A stretch of 64,000 nt of DNA from Aptenodytes patagonicus (Eukaryota > Chordata > Aves > Sphenisciformes > Spheniscidae): the NCBI RefSeq assembly GCF_965638725.1, contig NC_134953.1:41438454-41502453 (forward strand), in the 5' to 3' direction. The notes under the pieces are model-generated. The model was given only the letters and a program-made list of their open reading frames with translations, was not told the origin of the DNA and did not search any database. The position numbers were made by a program, and so were the translations under genes. Each line of letters opens with the position of its first letter. The first letter of the stretch is position 1. This document shows positions 25,607-38,970 of the stretch, in pieces.

Positions 25607-28600
25607 CTATAATATCCATTGCTGCTTATTTAAAGAGCTGATGCTGCTCTACAGGAATGTGTTATTGCTTTGGGAGTGATGCGTCTCAAGAGAAACCCAA
25701 ACCTCATTGTTTTTTTTAAGCTCAGTTTTCCCCTTGTGCGTTTGCTGCCCGCCTTTCCCGGCGATTCAGTCATCACTGAGTTTTCCAGCTCCGCGCAGGC
25801 AGGTCAATACCATCCCTGCACCTGAGTCAAGCACAGGTTGCAATAGCCCATGTGAAAAGGATGAGAGCTGAGTTGAGGTCACTGGCAAATATCCTGGGAT
25901 TTTTTTAGCCTCGGTTTGAGCATTTGCTGCCTGAAGTCTCATTGATATTTAGTGTTTAAAAAAGCTAAATAAATGCAGCGGTCCCCACATGTGTCCGGGG
26001 GGGTATTTTACTTGTGAGGGAGCATTTATTGTCTAGAGAGCAGTGTAACATTAATCCAGACAAACCCACTTTCTTTTTCTTTTTCTTTTACTATAGAAAA
26101 AAGGATCCTCATGCTGATTTACTAATTCTTTTAAATTTTTTTGGCTGATTTTTTGTGATTGTGCGCATTACTTCCACAGCAAGTGTACACTCAGCCTGCG
26201 CTCAGCTACACTTCACGTACAGCGTCCACTCCATGTGAAACAGAAGACCTGTAACATGCCCCAATGGCTGTGCTGATTTATGATACTAATCTTTATAGAG
26301 AAAGATTAAATTCTTGTTTTGCAGCCTTTTTTTCTTTTATGCAGTAAATAAATGTCCTGGTGGAAAATGCTCCCGTGGCTTATTAAGGAGAATGGGATGC
26401 TACTTCTTTAGGTGAACACAGAGGAGTAAAGCATTTCAATTTTTGTGTTGATATCCCATGTTCTTGCCATAATAATTGTAAATCTCTTTTGAAAAAATAA
26501 TCTTCTAAAGCAGAAAGTATATTTATTTTATGGCTGGGGAGCCATGGCCAAAGCAACCGCAGAGGGCAGTTATCGTTACGTTAATGTGTGTGCATGTATG
26601 TGTATAAAAGCAATGAGATATATGTATATTTAGATTATATGTTGATATATAGAGAGTACCATCATGCGTATAAACATTTTCTTTTTCACTTAGGAATGAA
26701 GGATGGCGAGAAAAAGCCCCCAAACAAGTTCTCTGGCCCTGAAATTCAATGAAAAATTACACTTCAAAGTATCCAACTGTATTGAAAGGGGAAATACTGC
26801 AACAGTAGTTTTTCTTGCACTGGTTCATCACGGCGTTGGATACAGTTAAAGGAAAAGTTTGCATGAGTCTCGTGCAGCAAATCAAAACATTTCAGTGAAA
26901 GAAACCAGCTTTGAAGGGACCACCTACCATAAACATTATTCTGAAAGCCTAAATTCTTAGCACAAGCATCCAAAGAGTAAATGATAAACAGATGAGGGAG
27001 CAAACTGAAATTTTACAGTTGTAACTTTAATTTTCTGCATGTGTCGAAGAAATATGTCTTTTAAAAGAGCAGCAGAGCTGTTTACTATTAACAGCATCAC
27101 TTTATTTACATACAAAGCACCCGGCACCATTCTGATCCACTTGATCCGACACTCAGAGGGATTACTCCTTGGCTGCTGAGCTACAGTTTAATTTACTGTA
27201 ATATAACTTCTATTTTTGCTGGTCACTGGTGTGCACCTACATTATAGCGGTCAGATTGCATGCATTTTTTTTTCGTCTTTAGGTGTTCTATACAGCATAT
27301 TTCCAGGTGCATACAACTTATATTACTGACCACACTGGGAACAAATAAATTGCAGCAGTTGCAATGCAAATTTAGGCATTTAATAGCCCTGGATTGGCTT
27401 TTTTTGTTGCCTTCCTTGAAGTTGTCCATCACTTTCTGACCCCTCCAGTAGCGCTTAGCACCTGCAGTGTCTGCCAGCACCCTTCGGCCAGCCACACCAC
27501 CCACTCTGCCATGCCCCACCATTTCCAAACGATTTCCGCTGATTTAATTTTGTCACTATTTTATAAATTGGTAACAAATTTATAAATGAGTTTGACAGCT
27601 CATACAGCATTTGGATGTGCAGCTCCAATATATCATGAGCTGTGTGCAGAGGATATTTATGGCTGAGAACAAACAAAAGACCCAACCAAATATATTTTGC
27701 TGGCTGTCAGGTCACTGTAAAAATCCTGGAGTGGTCCGAAAAAAAGCCACCACCTGAAATATAAGAGGGCAGTGATGTCTCAGTCCAAATAAAACACACC
27801 CACAAGACTCTTTTGTAATAAATAAACAAGTAAATTAAAGGGTCTAATGAACAAACTGTTTGCCTTTCACAAGATGCTGTGGAGCCCTGAGTGCCTGAGT
27901 GCTGCATCCCAGCAGCTGCTGGCAGTCACAGTCCTCCTGGTGAATCATCCCCAGCATTTATAAATATATTCCTCAACCAGCAAGTTGCTGGTTTGCCCTG
28001 GTACAGCTGAAAGAAAATTATTTCGTCCAAACCATTTTGATTTTGGAAGTGTCACATGTTTGTGACAGTCTGCTCTGCCCAGTTAGATTTGTCTTGTGTG
28101 GAGGAAACCAGGCTGGTGGTGGTGGTGACTGGTGTCACCTTCTAAAGACACCACCATGGTCCAGCAAAACTGAGCATCTTGTGGAGAATGAGGCTTTCAG
28201 TGCTTGTGGTGCAACATTTAAGTTCCTAACTATAAATAATGGGAACTTTGGACTGATCTGAGGGTTTAATACCTTCGTGTCCCCAGACATTCAATTTATA
28301 TTTCTGAGGCAGCAGGTCCTGGATTTTTCTGTACCTGAGGCAACATCCCACCTTCACTGTTCAATACCAGTGAACCCAGCATTTCGAGACAGGAGTTTGA
28401 TAAAAGCCATAGGGTTAACTGCCCAAGGACACCTGGGATGCCCATGCCCTCCTAGCACCCTCTTCTTCTATATAATCTTCTTTAAATATCCTTTCTCCCC
28501 TATCCCTAATTTGGAAAGTGCATGAACACCACAGATCCATGGGCATGGCTAGATACCTCAAACCCTACCTTGGACATGGCCTCCCCTTTCCCCACCTCCA

Positions 28601-31600
28601 TGGGTCCCAAACTAAATGAGCTTGCATGATCTCTCCAGAAGAAAAATTAACTGTGCCAAGGTAGTGGTGCAGCTGAAAGGGAGCATGGACTCTTTGTATT
28701 TGGGAAGAAAAAAAAAAGGCAATGAGCCTAAATCCAGACCACTTCATGGTCGAAACCCCAACCATTTCATTATGGGAAGCCCAGGTCTCCTGTAGCTCCT
28801 CCTTGCACCTCCAACCTCACCTAGCAAAGGGCAAGGAGTCAACACAGGGTGAGTTTTTGGGTGCTCCACGTTACCGGCCATGACTGAAGACCATCCAGAC
28901 AGGACTGAAATGGTGATGGTGTTTCAGTGTGGTGGCCAAGTCTTTCCACGCTGCGATCCCCAATAACAGGGTTTGGAAACAGCTACCTTGTGCTCCATGG
29001 TCGATGGGATTCAGTTTGCGTGCATGTCTGTCGAGGCTTTAATGAAAGGATCCCGGGTGAAATCTGTTCATCTGCAGTCTCTCATTTCAACGCATCCCTA
29101 AGTATACTGTGTGTGCCCTGGAGAACTGGTAACCTACTATCAAGGGCCTGATACTGCAAAATGTGGAGCAATTCCTGGGAGGTGCTGAGCATCTGCAACC
29201 CCCAGAAGTCCCTCCGCGCTTCCCAGCATCAAATAAACAGGGAGAGTTATTCCAAGGTCTGCAAACCAAAGCAAGGATCCAACCCAAGCCAGCTCTTGCC
29301 CTGTGTTATTTGCATCTTGCTATGTTTAACTCCAGATCACAGTTTTTAGTAAATTGGGCTCGAAAATTATTCGAGCGGGTTAGAGTTTGGCTGGCGGCTG
29401 GCAAACCTTGGGTAGTTATTTCCTGTTCCTGTTATTTAGCTACTTTTACATTTGTCAGAGTTAATGCGGTAGGCTTTTAGCAGCAGACATTTCTTCTTTT
29501 TAGGCTGGAAAGTCTGTAAGAGAGCAGGACGATGAAGTGTGAACTCGGGCCACCAGCCCTGCTGCTGCTTGAAAGCCCAAGAGGATGATGGGCTTGTGGT
29601 GGTGGCCAGGAGTGGGATGTGGGCTCACCAGTTCATACCTCTGGATGCCAGACCCAGAGGCACTCTGGCAAACAATCCATATTAGAAGAAGCCAAAGCCT
29701 TGCTTTCCAAGATTTTGGCCCTAAAAAAAAATTAATGCATGCTCACCTACAATTCTGGGCATTAATCTTGGTCCCATTGTGTGCAATGAAATAATTTGCA
29801 TTTTTTTCCAGCTTGCCTAAAGACACTCGCCAACAAGCATGGTGACACAGGGATGGATTTGTGCAATGAGACGGACGTAGTGGAGCCCTCTGGACCTTGT
29901 GCTGTCGTAACACCGCAGCACCACTGTTAATAGAGTTGTACAACGACTGAGTATGTGTCAATGCAATAGCTGTCTTTATAAGCAGCTCATGCAGATGCTG
30001 TACCCAGTCAGAGAACGGACCCTTATGCAGCTTTGCTCTTACTAACTTTTCTTTTTTGAAATTACAGTAGTTAAAGAAAAACCAACAAGCCCACATGCGA
30101 CAACTGGCACGAAAGCAATTTCAAATGGGAGCCCGCCCTGGGTGTCGGCTGCACAGCAGGAGTGTCACCACTGCACGATGATGCTACAGTCTCGCCTTTT
30201 AGGACTAAAAGCATCCCTTGGCTAATCATCAAGCCATACTTAATGTAATCATTATTTCAATTCTGTGCTTAATTCAGTTCACTGTGTAATAAATCTTATT
30301 TCACAAAAAAAACCCCACCCTTACAATTTTGGGGTATGAATTTTTTTTTTTAATTAATTGTGATGAAACATCTGATGCAGTAAATTAAGAGATATCAAGT
30401 CTACGAGTAAAAAAGCTAAGTCCTATGTTAGAAAAACAGTTGTTTATGGGGAATCAAACACTGGCTTGAATCACTTACTGTCCTTCTGCTCTTCACACAG
30501 AGCTGTCCTGTGGTGTTAGCTATATTATACATGATTATTCTCCCAAAGCTGTACTCTTGTTCTTACAACAGCTTCATTACTACTTAATTCATGAGCAGTT
30601 CAAGGGCAGCTAGACACTTGCCTTTTCTTTCGATCAACCACTGTGACACAGGACAAAGTTTCACTTTCAGTGTAAGAATATGGCCAAAAACCCCATCATT
30701 GTCATTGTTACCCTGCCCCGTGTGAGAGCCTTGGGTAAGTGGACATTGCTGACAGGGAGTCAGGTAATTATAGGACTGAACTCTGCTGAATAATGCAAAA
30801 TTGAAACCATTCAGGCCACGGTGGTTTCTGGGATGCTTCTTGCTGGAGTGAAACCTACTCACATGAGGAAGGGCTGGCTGCTGGGACATGGTTTTGGGCA
30901 GAAGGACTGAATTTAATTTCATCCTAATCAGACCAAACACGGTGCTATTTGTGTGCCCTCTTCCCCAGTACAATGGTGTAAATGCTTTCTTAGACATCCC
31001 CTGGGGTGCAGCACTGGGGAAAGACACCCAGAATTTACCTTCCAACCATGTATAGAGTGTATTGTAATGCATGTGATACTTTTACTTACAGATTATGGGT
31101 TTTTTTCCCCCTAAAGTGTCATGCTTTCCTCCAGTTAAGTCATAGTCACATGGACAAGACCACACCTTGGTGATCATGGGACTATAGTAGACAAATTTTC
31201 TGTGGGTGTTGAGTTGGAGGGGAAAGCTGGCTTGGAAATAAGGGCAGGAAAGGACTATTCCTGTGTCCTGGGAAAAAAGGAGCGATGCCCGGTTGTCGGC
31301 AGAGGCAAAGGCTCCTGTATTCTTGCTAGGCACATGGGCAGCTATATACATTTTTGCTGGTGTATCCTTGAAATCCACCTCTTAATCCCACCAGAGCCTT
31401 GGAAAATCTTTGTCTGCTGAAGCCGCCATATGCCAGGGCAGAATAAGATTTGAAGCTCAGCTAAAGTGGGGTGTAAGCAGTGGCGTGGTTTTGCCATTCT
31501 GCCAAAAATTGATCCCTGTTGTCATCCTCCTCCCATTCTGGACCCAGCTTGATGTGCTTTGAGGAATAACAGGTCATACCAGTGTCTGACAAATGACTCC

Positions 31601-31626
31601 CGTGATGCTGAAGGTCACTTTCTGTT
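25607..31626. other. Gene desert
   Basis: No gene recognised. It includes a TTTTTC tract (26070-26089). The segment near 30200-30300 has clustered ATTA words, possibly another conserved element. The longest frame (30584-31072 minus, 162 codons) has no recognisable domain. Confidence 0.5.
26070..26089 (+). repeat. TTTTTC microsatellite
   Basis: Three consecutive TTTTTC-type units. Confidence 0.8.
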
Positions 31627-31659
31627 ACGTGCGCGCACGTGTGTGTGTGTGTGCGTGTG
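31627..31659 (+). repeat. Alternating purine-pyrimidine GT/GC tract
   Basis: It opens with the 14-bp palindrome ACGTGCGCGCACGT and continues as GT repeats with one GC step. Strict alternation over 33 bases favours Z-DNA. Confidence 0.85.
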
Positions 31660-32068
31660 ACCAGCTGAAACATGGCACAAGTTTTGTTAGGCACAAGCAT
31701 CACTTCTTGATGCCATGGCAAACCACACACTGAGCTCTACTGCTTCCAGGGTGAGTCAACAAGAAGAACTGTATTGATAAAAGTTAAGGGAATGAAGATG
31801 ATAGAGGCTCTACTGTTGCTAGCTGAAAGGAAAATAGATTTTGGACTGCAGCAGTGGAGGGCAGAAATCAAGATGCTCTTGGGATGCCTCCAACCACTGG
31901 TCCTGCAGTACTGTGCCATGAGCTGAATCAGGAACCAAATCTAACCCAAATTAGGTTAGAAAAACTTTGTGGGGCCACAGAAATGGAGTGGCCACTGTCC
32001 TCCACAGTTGAGGAGAGGATGTGGAGCTGAACCTAACTGTCAAACCCACAATGGTGAGACTAGCCGCA

Positions 32069-32149
32069 GAATAGAATCATAGAATCATTAAGGTTGGAAA
32101 AGACCTCTAAAATCATCGAGTCCAACCGAATAGCTCTAAGCTATTCGGT
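32069..32149 (-). mobile_element. Short CR1 3' end joined to a hairpin
   Basis: The plus strand reads agaatcatagaatcattaag, then gttggaaaagacctctaaaa and tcatcgagtccaacc, the reverse complement of a CR1 3' end. Only about 60 bp of CR1 is present. It ends in an 11-bp perfect hairpin (32125-32149). Confidence 0.85.
32125..32149. repeat. 11-bp perfect hairpin with 3-base loop at CR1 end
   Basis: The arms ACCGAATAGCT and AGCTATTCGGT are separated by CTA. Confidence 0.95.
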
Positions 32150-35100
32150 AAGTGGCACACAAACATGTGAGTTCCTCGACATGCACAGGTCTCTTTTTCG
32201 TCATTTCATTTTTAAAAAAAATCCTTTTGGGTCCCTGTTTTGCTAGACTGTCAATCCCTTAAACACAACAGGGTTGGTTCCTAGTTGGGGAATAACCACA
32301 AGCCAATTAGAAGTTAAATTGTTGAGCAGTATGCATCTAATTGAAGTCTCTTCTTTCTGCCTGCTATTTTTAGTGTTTGGACCGAGCTGCAGCTCCACAT
32401 AGGGTATAATCATGTTTATTTAAGAGCAACGTGTACCTCAGTGAGAAAAATAAAATCCAGCAGGCAGAGCTGTTTTTTACCAAATATACATGGGTGGGTG
32501 GTACACTTCAGGTCTAGACTGCTCTGTCTTTCTTGTGTATGCTATCTCCCATCAGGCATACATCCTTTTGGCTTCAAGACTCTGCCTGCAATATGTGCAC
32601 ACACGTGCTTTAATGCAAAGCACATTTTCTCCATTCTTTTATTGTCATTTATTGTCATCTATTATCATCATTTCCCGATCCTTTTCTACGTACATTGGAG
32701 CAGTGACAAGAGACTTGGGTTCTGCTGGAGCAAATAGAGGGACCGACACACTTAGAAGGTAAAAAGCTGAAGAAGGTGCCATAAGTCAGTCCTGAGCAGC
32801 CTCCCCTTTCCCAGGGGAGTTTGGGGATATTTTGGGTATGCTCTCAGATATTTAAGTGATTTGAAGGGCAACAGCAAAGCGATGGTGTTGGAGTTTCTGG
32901 GTAGCTTCCAGCAAGGGGAGGCATAGGAAATGGTTATTTGCTGGAAGTTTTCAATGTCTGGGCCCTAAACAGTCATGGGACCAGTGGGACTGGGATGGGA
33001 CAACCTCAACATCAGGTTGGATGTCTTAAAAGTCAAGACATTTTTGTCTATGCTTGATGGATGACTAAAGGGCCAGGAAGGGGTGGAAAGAGAAAGCAGG
33101 ACATGGGAACCAAATCCCATCAAAAATAGGAGAAGAAATGGACCTTTGCAGCAACTTGTCAAGTGGACATAAGAGGGTCAAGACAAATCAGCAGTAAATC
33201 AGAGGGTGAACAGCCATGCGATAGCTGACATTAGGTTGCAAATGAGACCACCAAGTCAGCGCTATGAGAGGTGAAGAGCAGGGGGTAAGGACACAACCAC
33301 GTGGGACATGTGTTGGAAACCAGAGTGGAGATGAGCAGATTCAAATGTGAAGCACAGCCTGAACGATGAGGGAGGGAGAGCTTAAGAGCTTTAAGCAGTT
33401 TTTTAGCCAGAGGTTGCAACAGAAGCTTTGGTTCTGTCAAAATACCACATCAGCCACCTTAGCTTTAGTAATGATAAGAAGGGAGATAAGGAGGCTGATT
33501 TGTGCCTTAAAAAGCTCTGTCTGTACCATGACTGCTCATCATGACCTAATTTCCTTAAAACACCCAAAGGAAGTAAACAAAAACAAAGCCCCAGCAGAAT
33601 CCAGTGTTATACTTGTTGTTAGTAACATCTGATTTTTTTTATTCATCTCTATTTTATATATGCCTGTTGAATAGCTTGCATGCATGCCAAGTCACATTGG
33701 GAAAAAAAATAGTGGTTTTTTTCAGGAATTTTGCATACATTCTTCTTTCTCACCACAAAAGGGTTTCAGTTTGTTTCAGTGAGAAGCCGTAAATTTTATT
33801 CAAAAAATTCCCACACTGATTTATCCCATCTCAGTGGCTCTGCAAAATATAAAGCCAGTACTAAACAAAACCCAGCAGTGCCCTTCCTAAAATACAAGCC
33901 TGGAAAGATAAGCTTCAGAACTTCATCCTAAATCAAGAAGCACATGCCCTTGCTCCTTATTTTGTTTCAGTGTTAGATGTGAAATCCTCAGGTGGAGTTG
34001 ATTTGAAAGTTATTAAAATGACATTGACAAGGAAAAAATAAAACCTAAAATATGTGCAATATGATGTTCTGAGGCTCAGCAATATTTAAGGTATAAACTA
34101 AGAAATTGAGGTTGTTGAGTTACCCAAACACTCCTATAGAATACATTTATCTTTGTAACAGGCAGATGCAGGCAATGGTCTTCAAATTTTAATGACAGTG
34201 AAGGCTTTTAATAGCAGTAAGCTACTTCCTAGTAAGAAGTGTTCAGGACTAAGGTGTTATGACAACAAAGAAAACTCCAGCTTTGAAAGACTTTTGCTTT
34301 ACTAATTATTTATTTAATTACATCCACGGCTTAAGACAGAGTCAGATCTAAGAAAGAATCAAGATGCCCAAATAAGAAGCGTCTGGCTTTCTAGGCCATT
34401 GCATTTCTGACACAATGAAGAGTTGCCTAAAAACAAAAGCTGAAAAACGACATCAGGAACATGACATCAGGTCCGGTCCCATCTCTAGGGGGTGTTTAAA
34501 CACTTGTTGAAGCTGGTTCCCCCAGTCTAAGGGTGATGCTTGCGTTGCACAGCCATATTCACATCAACACAGTAGGCAGGATGTCATGAGCTTGCAGGAT
34601 GTGGCACCATCCATAGGACATGCCAACAGGACCCTGTGCAACATCAGAAACATCATATGGCAGAACCTGGCCTTCTCCCAAACTCAGAACCAAAGTTCAG
34701 CAACATGGACAGATGATCTGTTAAGCAGCAGATGAGTATGGGAAAAATGCAGACATGAGGGCTGCAGCTAATACCTGGGGTTGCTCAACAGCACGAAAAT
34801 CAGGCGCTAGACAGCTTCCAAGTGTTCGCAGCATTCACCACCAGTTTGCTGACGATTACTGTATGAACTTTAATAACAAAAGGTCAAACAGCATCCTATA
34901 GGGTAGCACGCAACTCAGTATTCAACATGTCAGTAAACTTTTAAAGAGTAATGAAACCTGGAAGATCTGCAAGGGAGAAAACTAATATTCTTCTGCCCAG
35001 CTGGTTGCTGTTGTGGCATTTTAAAATGCTATGGTACCATGAAGACTCCACTATAAGTGCAACAGGCATTTATAATCTATGTGATACAAATAAGTCCAGA

Positions 35101-35974
35101 GGCAGCAACAGGATATTTTGCTGGATAATAAGGATCCTACCAGAATTGTGTGCCATGATGATTCCTTGTCCCAAGTTGTCAAAAAAACAAACAACAAAAC
35201 CCAAAAAAAACCCTTGATGGGCTTTAAAATGGATCCAAACAAGCTTTACAGGTCAGATGGAAGCTGGAGGCCTCTTTTCTCAATACAATGCTTTGGCCAA
35301 CAATTAAATGACATTTAAGAACATTATATCTAAACCAAAATAAATATAAGTTATTTACAACTCCGGAAAACCCTCATATTTAGAAATTTTCAATGCATGT
35401 GACATGATCTGAAGGAAAGGTTTTCCCCTCCCTGCTGATTGCTCTGGCTTGCAGTGGCATCAAAATATAACCTGGGAAACACTAAGTTGGTTTCTCCAGG
35501 AACCCATCACACCTCTCCTTGCCAGTGCCTCCACTTAGTGTGGTAGGACCATTGCAGCCGCTGCCAGCTTTCAACAACATTGAACTTGTGCTGTCCTTAG
35601 CTTCTGAGCTCCCGGGAGAATATAAAATCCTACAACAAAGATTAAAACACTTCAATAATTTGGGTCACAAGGGCTTCCCTTTTGCATTCCTACTGCTTTC
35701 TAGTTGATCAGACAAATAGGCTGACAGCAGCTGGTACCAACAAGCGCTGCTGGCTTTCTCATGAAAATTATATTAGACTGCTTGGGCAAAGGGCATCCAG
35801 CTCAGAAATGGGATTAGCCCTTTATCACTCTGCTGGAAGTAGAGTAGATCACTGGCACGTGGCCAGGTTTCATGGACTAGAAAGTCCCCATCTGCCTCCA
35901 AAGGTACTTCTCGCCAGGGAGGAGATGGAAGCTCTCCCCAACACATGATGGGACAAAATACTTCAATATTGCTC
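32150..35974. other. Gene desert
   Basis: Nothing recognised. Confidence 0.5.
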
Positions 35975-36100
35975 ATAACAATATCATATTTAGGACATAT
36001 CATATTTATATGATATATCATATATCATATGATATATTTATATTTTTATATATATATTTTAATATCATATTTAAGACAAGGCACTGGCCTTGTCTTGATA
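35975..36100. repeat. AT-rich palindrome cluster
   Basis: The 18-bp perfect palindromes at 36007-36024 (TATATGATATATCATATA) and 36020-36037 (ATATATCATATGATATAT) overlap. The word aatatcatattta recurs on both sides. A 10-bp hairpin with a 4-base loop closes the cluster at 36073-36096. Confidence 0.85.
36073..36096. repeat. 10-bp perfect hairpin with 4-base loop
   Basis: AAGACAAGGC and GCCTTGTCTT are separated by ACTG. Confidence 0.95.
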
Positions 36101-38289
36101 AGAGGAAGCCAAGACAACATCTTGCATGAATAAGCCTTCTCTAAAATTCACATAAATACTCTGGGGCAACACTGAGTTTGAGTAGAAGCATTGCCCATGA
36201 ATGAAGGTGTTGGCCCCAACCAGCCTGGGGATAGAGAGGTTGGGCTGTTTCCTCAGCAAAGATGCCTGAACAAAAGTAGTGTACACCCCATAACACTGAC
36301 AGTCTTAAAAAAAGTGAAAAGCTACTCGTAGAAGCAGATTTCTGCACAAAGGATTTGGGTTTTAGGCTGAAAGCTCAAGAGCCCATGAGATTAAGAGGTC
36401 CCTGTGGATGGGAGTGGAATAAAGTACCATCTGAAAACAGCTCCAGGCTCTTGCCTTACCTCCTCTCTGAATGCAGTCCTCAGAGGTATGCCCCATGAGT
36501 TTTGGTATGCAAGAAGTAAGTCTCCAAATAGGGGAAAGATCTGGACTCATTGCTCTCACAGCCATCACTCATCCCCCTATACAGGCTGGGCTGCAGCCAA
36601 AAGAAATTACATTTCTTGGATGATCATTTATGGTCAGGCATTCCTTCCTGGCTAAGGCAGCTAAAGCCTCGCTAATGAAACATCTAGGACAGCAAAGCCA
36701 CCGTGATAGGGAAGGATCAGCGCAGGCCAGCCCTTTGGGAGGATGGGCAGTTTGGGAAGACCTAAAGCCAAGCAGAGACTTGCTCACATACAAGTTAAAG
36801 AGGGAAGAGCAGAGCAGAGACCCCCCAGCAAACATTTGTGATGGAAATCAGCTCCATTAGCATTTCACTTCTCCACTTCCCAACCCACACCCCATGGACC
36901 ACAGCCTGCTCTCACAAACTGAGAAAGAGCTGCCATTTGCATGAACCTTCCCAAGCTCCTCATGGAGACGAGATGACCCCAGCTTAGCAGTGGGTGCAAA
37001 AACCCTGCTTTTCATTAGAGGAGGAGTCAAGGGAGGCTCTCCACACTTCTAGAAAAATGGACTGTGGCAGGACTTTTTATACCCTCCATTCTCATTCTGC
37101 TCCACATCAATGGAGAGACGCTCCTCGAATGTGCAAGCTAAAATTAATTAAATTATTAAAATTAATTATAGTTTTGATTTACTGTTCCTTGTGTGAATCC
37201 AATTATTCTGAAGAAATATGAAGTCCAGGTCCTACCTGACCAGGATTATCTGACTTCTTACCAAGTTGTAAAGTTACCATTTTGAAGTGCCACCTGTGCA
37301 CCACGAAGCTGGCTATAAAGCTACAAAAACCCTGTGGATCAATAGAAAAATAGAGAATTAATGTTAAGGTGCAAGATCAAAACTATATAGAAATACTTTC
37401 ATCTGTGGTGAATTGGCTCTCAGGATTAAAAAAAAAAAAAGAGCAAGTGAACCAATTTTGGAACATGTTCTTCCACACTTTGGTCTTCTGTTCATTAGTG
37501 ATTTATGATGGCATTGGTGTATTTTTAAGTCAATGTCATGAAACCCAAGAATATTAAGTAGTGCACAGTAAAATTAAATATTTCATTTTGTTTTTTTCAA
37601 AGCACATCCACATTAAGGCAAAAGCAGTTACACAACCTGACCTGCTACAAGAAGTCCTTCACTGGGCATGACAAATACAGATGGAGGATGTGCTGCTCAC
37701 ATCAGCCTGGAGTTTCAGAAGGTCCTTTCAACAAGGACATCAGGACAGAAGATGAGACAGGGCTCAGAGTCACTGCTGGCTTGCCAGGCTTGTGCTTCCA
37801 GTGATGAAGCTCTTGCATAATCACTTATTCTTCTCAAAATCAGCATCTTGAACCAATTACATCTTTTAAAGGAGGTTTCGTTTAAAACTAAAAATAAATA
37901 AATAAATAAAAATAGACCAACACTTCCCTGTGGGTCTGACACCCACATACTTGCAGCCCTAGATCATATTCTCCAAGAGGCAACAGCAGGGCCTTAAGGA
38001 ACCAATACTCAAGAGAAACAAACTGAAAGTAATAATTAAAAAAAAAAACCCAACCCCCAGACACTTATAGTATCATCCTTCCCACTGCCAATAATCAGCA
38101 TTTAGAGATTTCTTCTGCCGGTATGTGCATCTGAACCTCTGTCTTCTATGAATTTGCCTTGTCCCTATGTGACTTGATTTATGAGTTTTCAATTTTGTGG
38201 CCACCAGTTACACAACTTGGCTGTGTGCTGGGTTTGTTTTAAACCCACTGGCTGAACAGTCCATCTCCTTTTTGCATTGTAAGAAACAA
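36101..38289. other. Gene desert
   Basis: No gene recognised. AT-rich ttaattaaatt runs occur near 37140-37170 and a TAAA microsatellite at 37889-37912. Confidence 0.5.
37889..37912 (+). repeat. AAAT microsatellite
   Basis: Tandem aaat/taaa units. Confidence 0.85.
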
Positions 38290-38970
38290 AAATAACCACT
38301 AGGTCACCTCTTCAGCATTGTTTACAGCTTTACAGACCTCTCATACCCTCCCTTAGTCATCTCTTTTCCAGCTGAGAAGAGCTGCCAAACCTTTCCTTGT
38401 ATGGGAACATGCTCTCACCTCCTTACCCTTTATTTTCCATAGTTCTGCTATACGATACGCTTCTGGAGTCACTTGGTAGTGCCATATTGTCCTGAAATAT
38501 TTTCCTAGTCTGCTACTGAGATTTCCCCCCCCCCCCCCGCCCAGATTTACCTATCCTGACTCTGTATCACCTACAGACTCACTATTTAAAAAAAAAAAAA
38601 AAAGGGGGGGTAGGTGGGGGATAAAAAAAGTAAGTAGAGCTGTAAAGCACAAGTCCCAGCACCCATCCTTCTAGGATATCATCACCTCCTTCCACCACAA
38701 ACAACTACTATTTGTTCCCATGGCTTGCTCCCCAGTTATTTCAAAGGAGGGGGAAATCTTTGTTTTCTCCAGGAGCAGCAGCTTCATCCCTTTAGTGAGG
38801 CTCCTCACCAAGTTCTTTGCAATCAGCTGGATCACCTTCCTCTACCTCCTTGTTGATTCCTTTAACCGCTTCTCCTAGACTGGCAAAGCACCACTTTCTC
38901 ATGCAAAACTCACGCTGACTCTTTGCCCACTCCACAATATCCATCCATTCATCTACAGCTGCTTCTCTTT
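38290..38970. mobile_element. Possible ancient CR1/L3-type non-LTR remnant
   Basis: Phrases such as agtcatctcttttccagctg, ctgtatcacctacagactca, gtcccagcacccatcct and tgcaaaactcacgctgactc recall an old CR1/L3-like repeat common in reptile genomes. The copy is heavily decayed and interrupted by C, A and G homopolymers (38525-38538; about 38587-38608). Recognition is from memory. Confidence 0.4.

Noticed and set aside
30584..31072. Minus-strand frame of 162 codons in the gene desert
   Set aside because: Roughly one frame of this length is expected by chance in 64 kb at this composition; no family resemblance or splice context seen.
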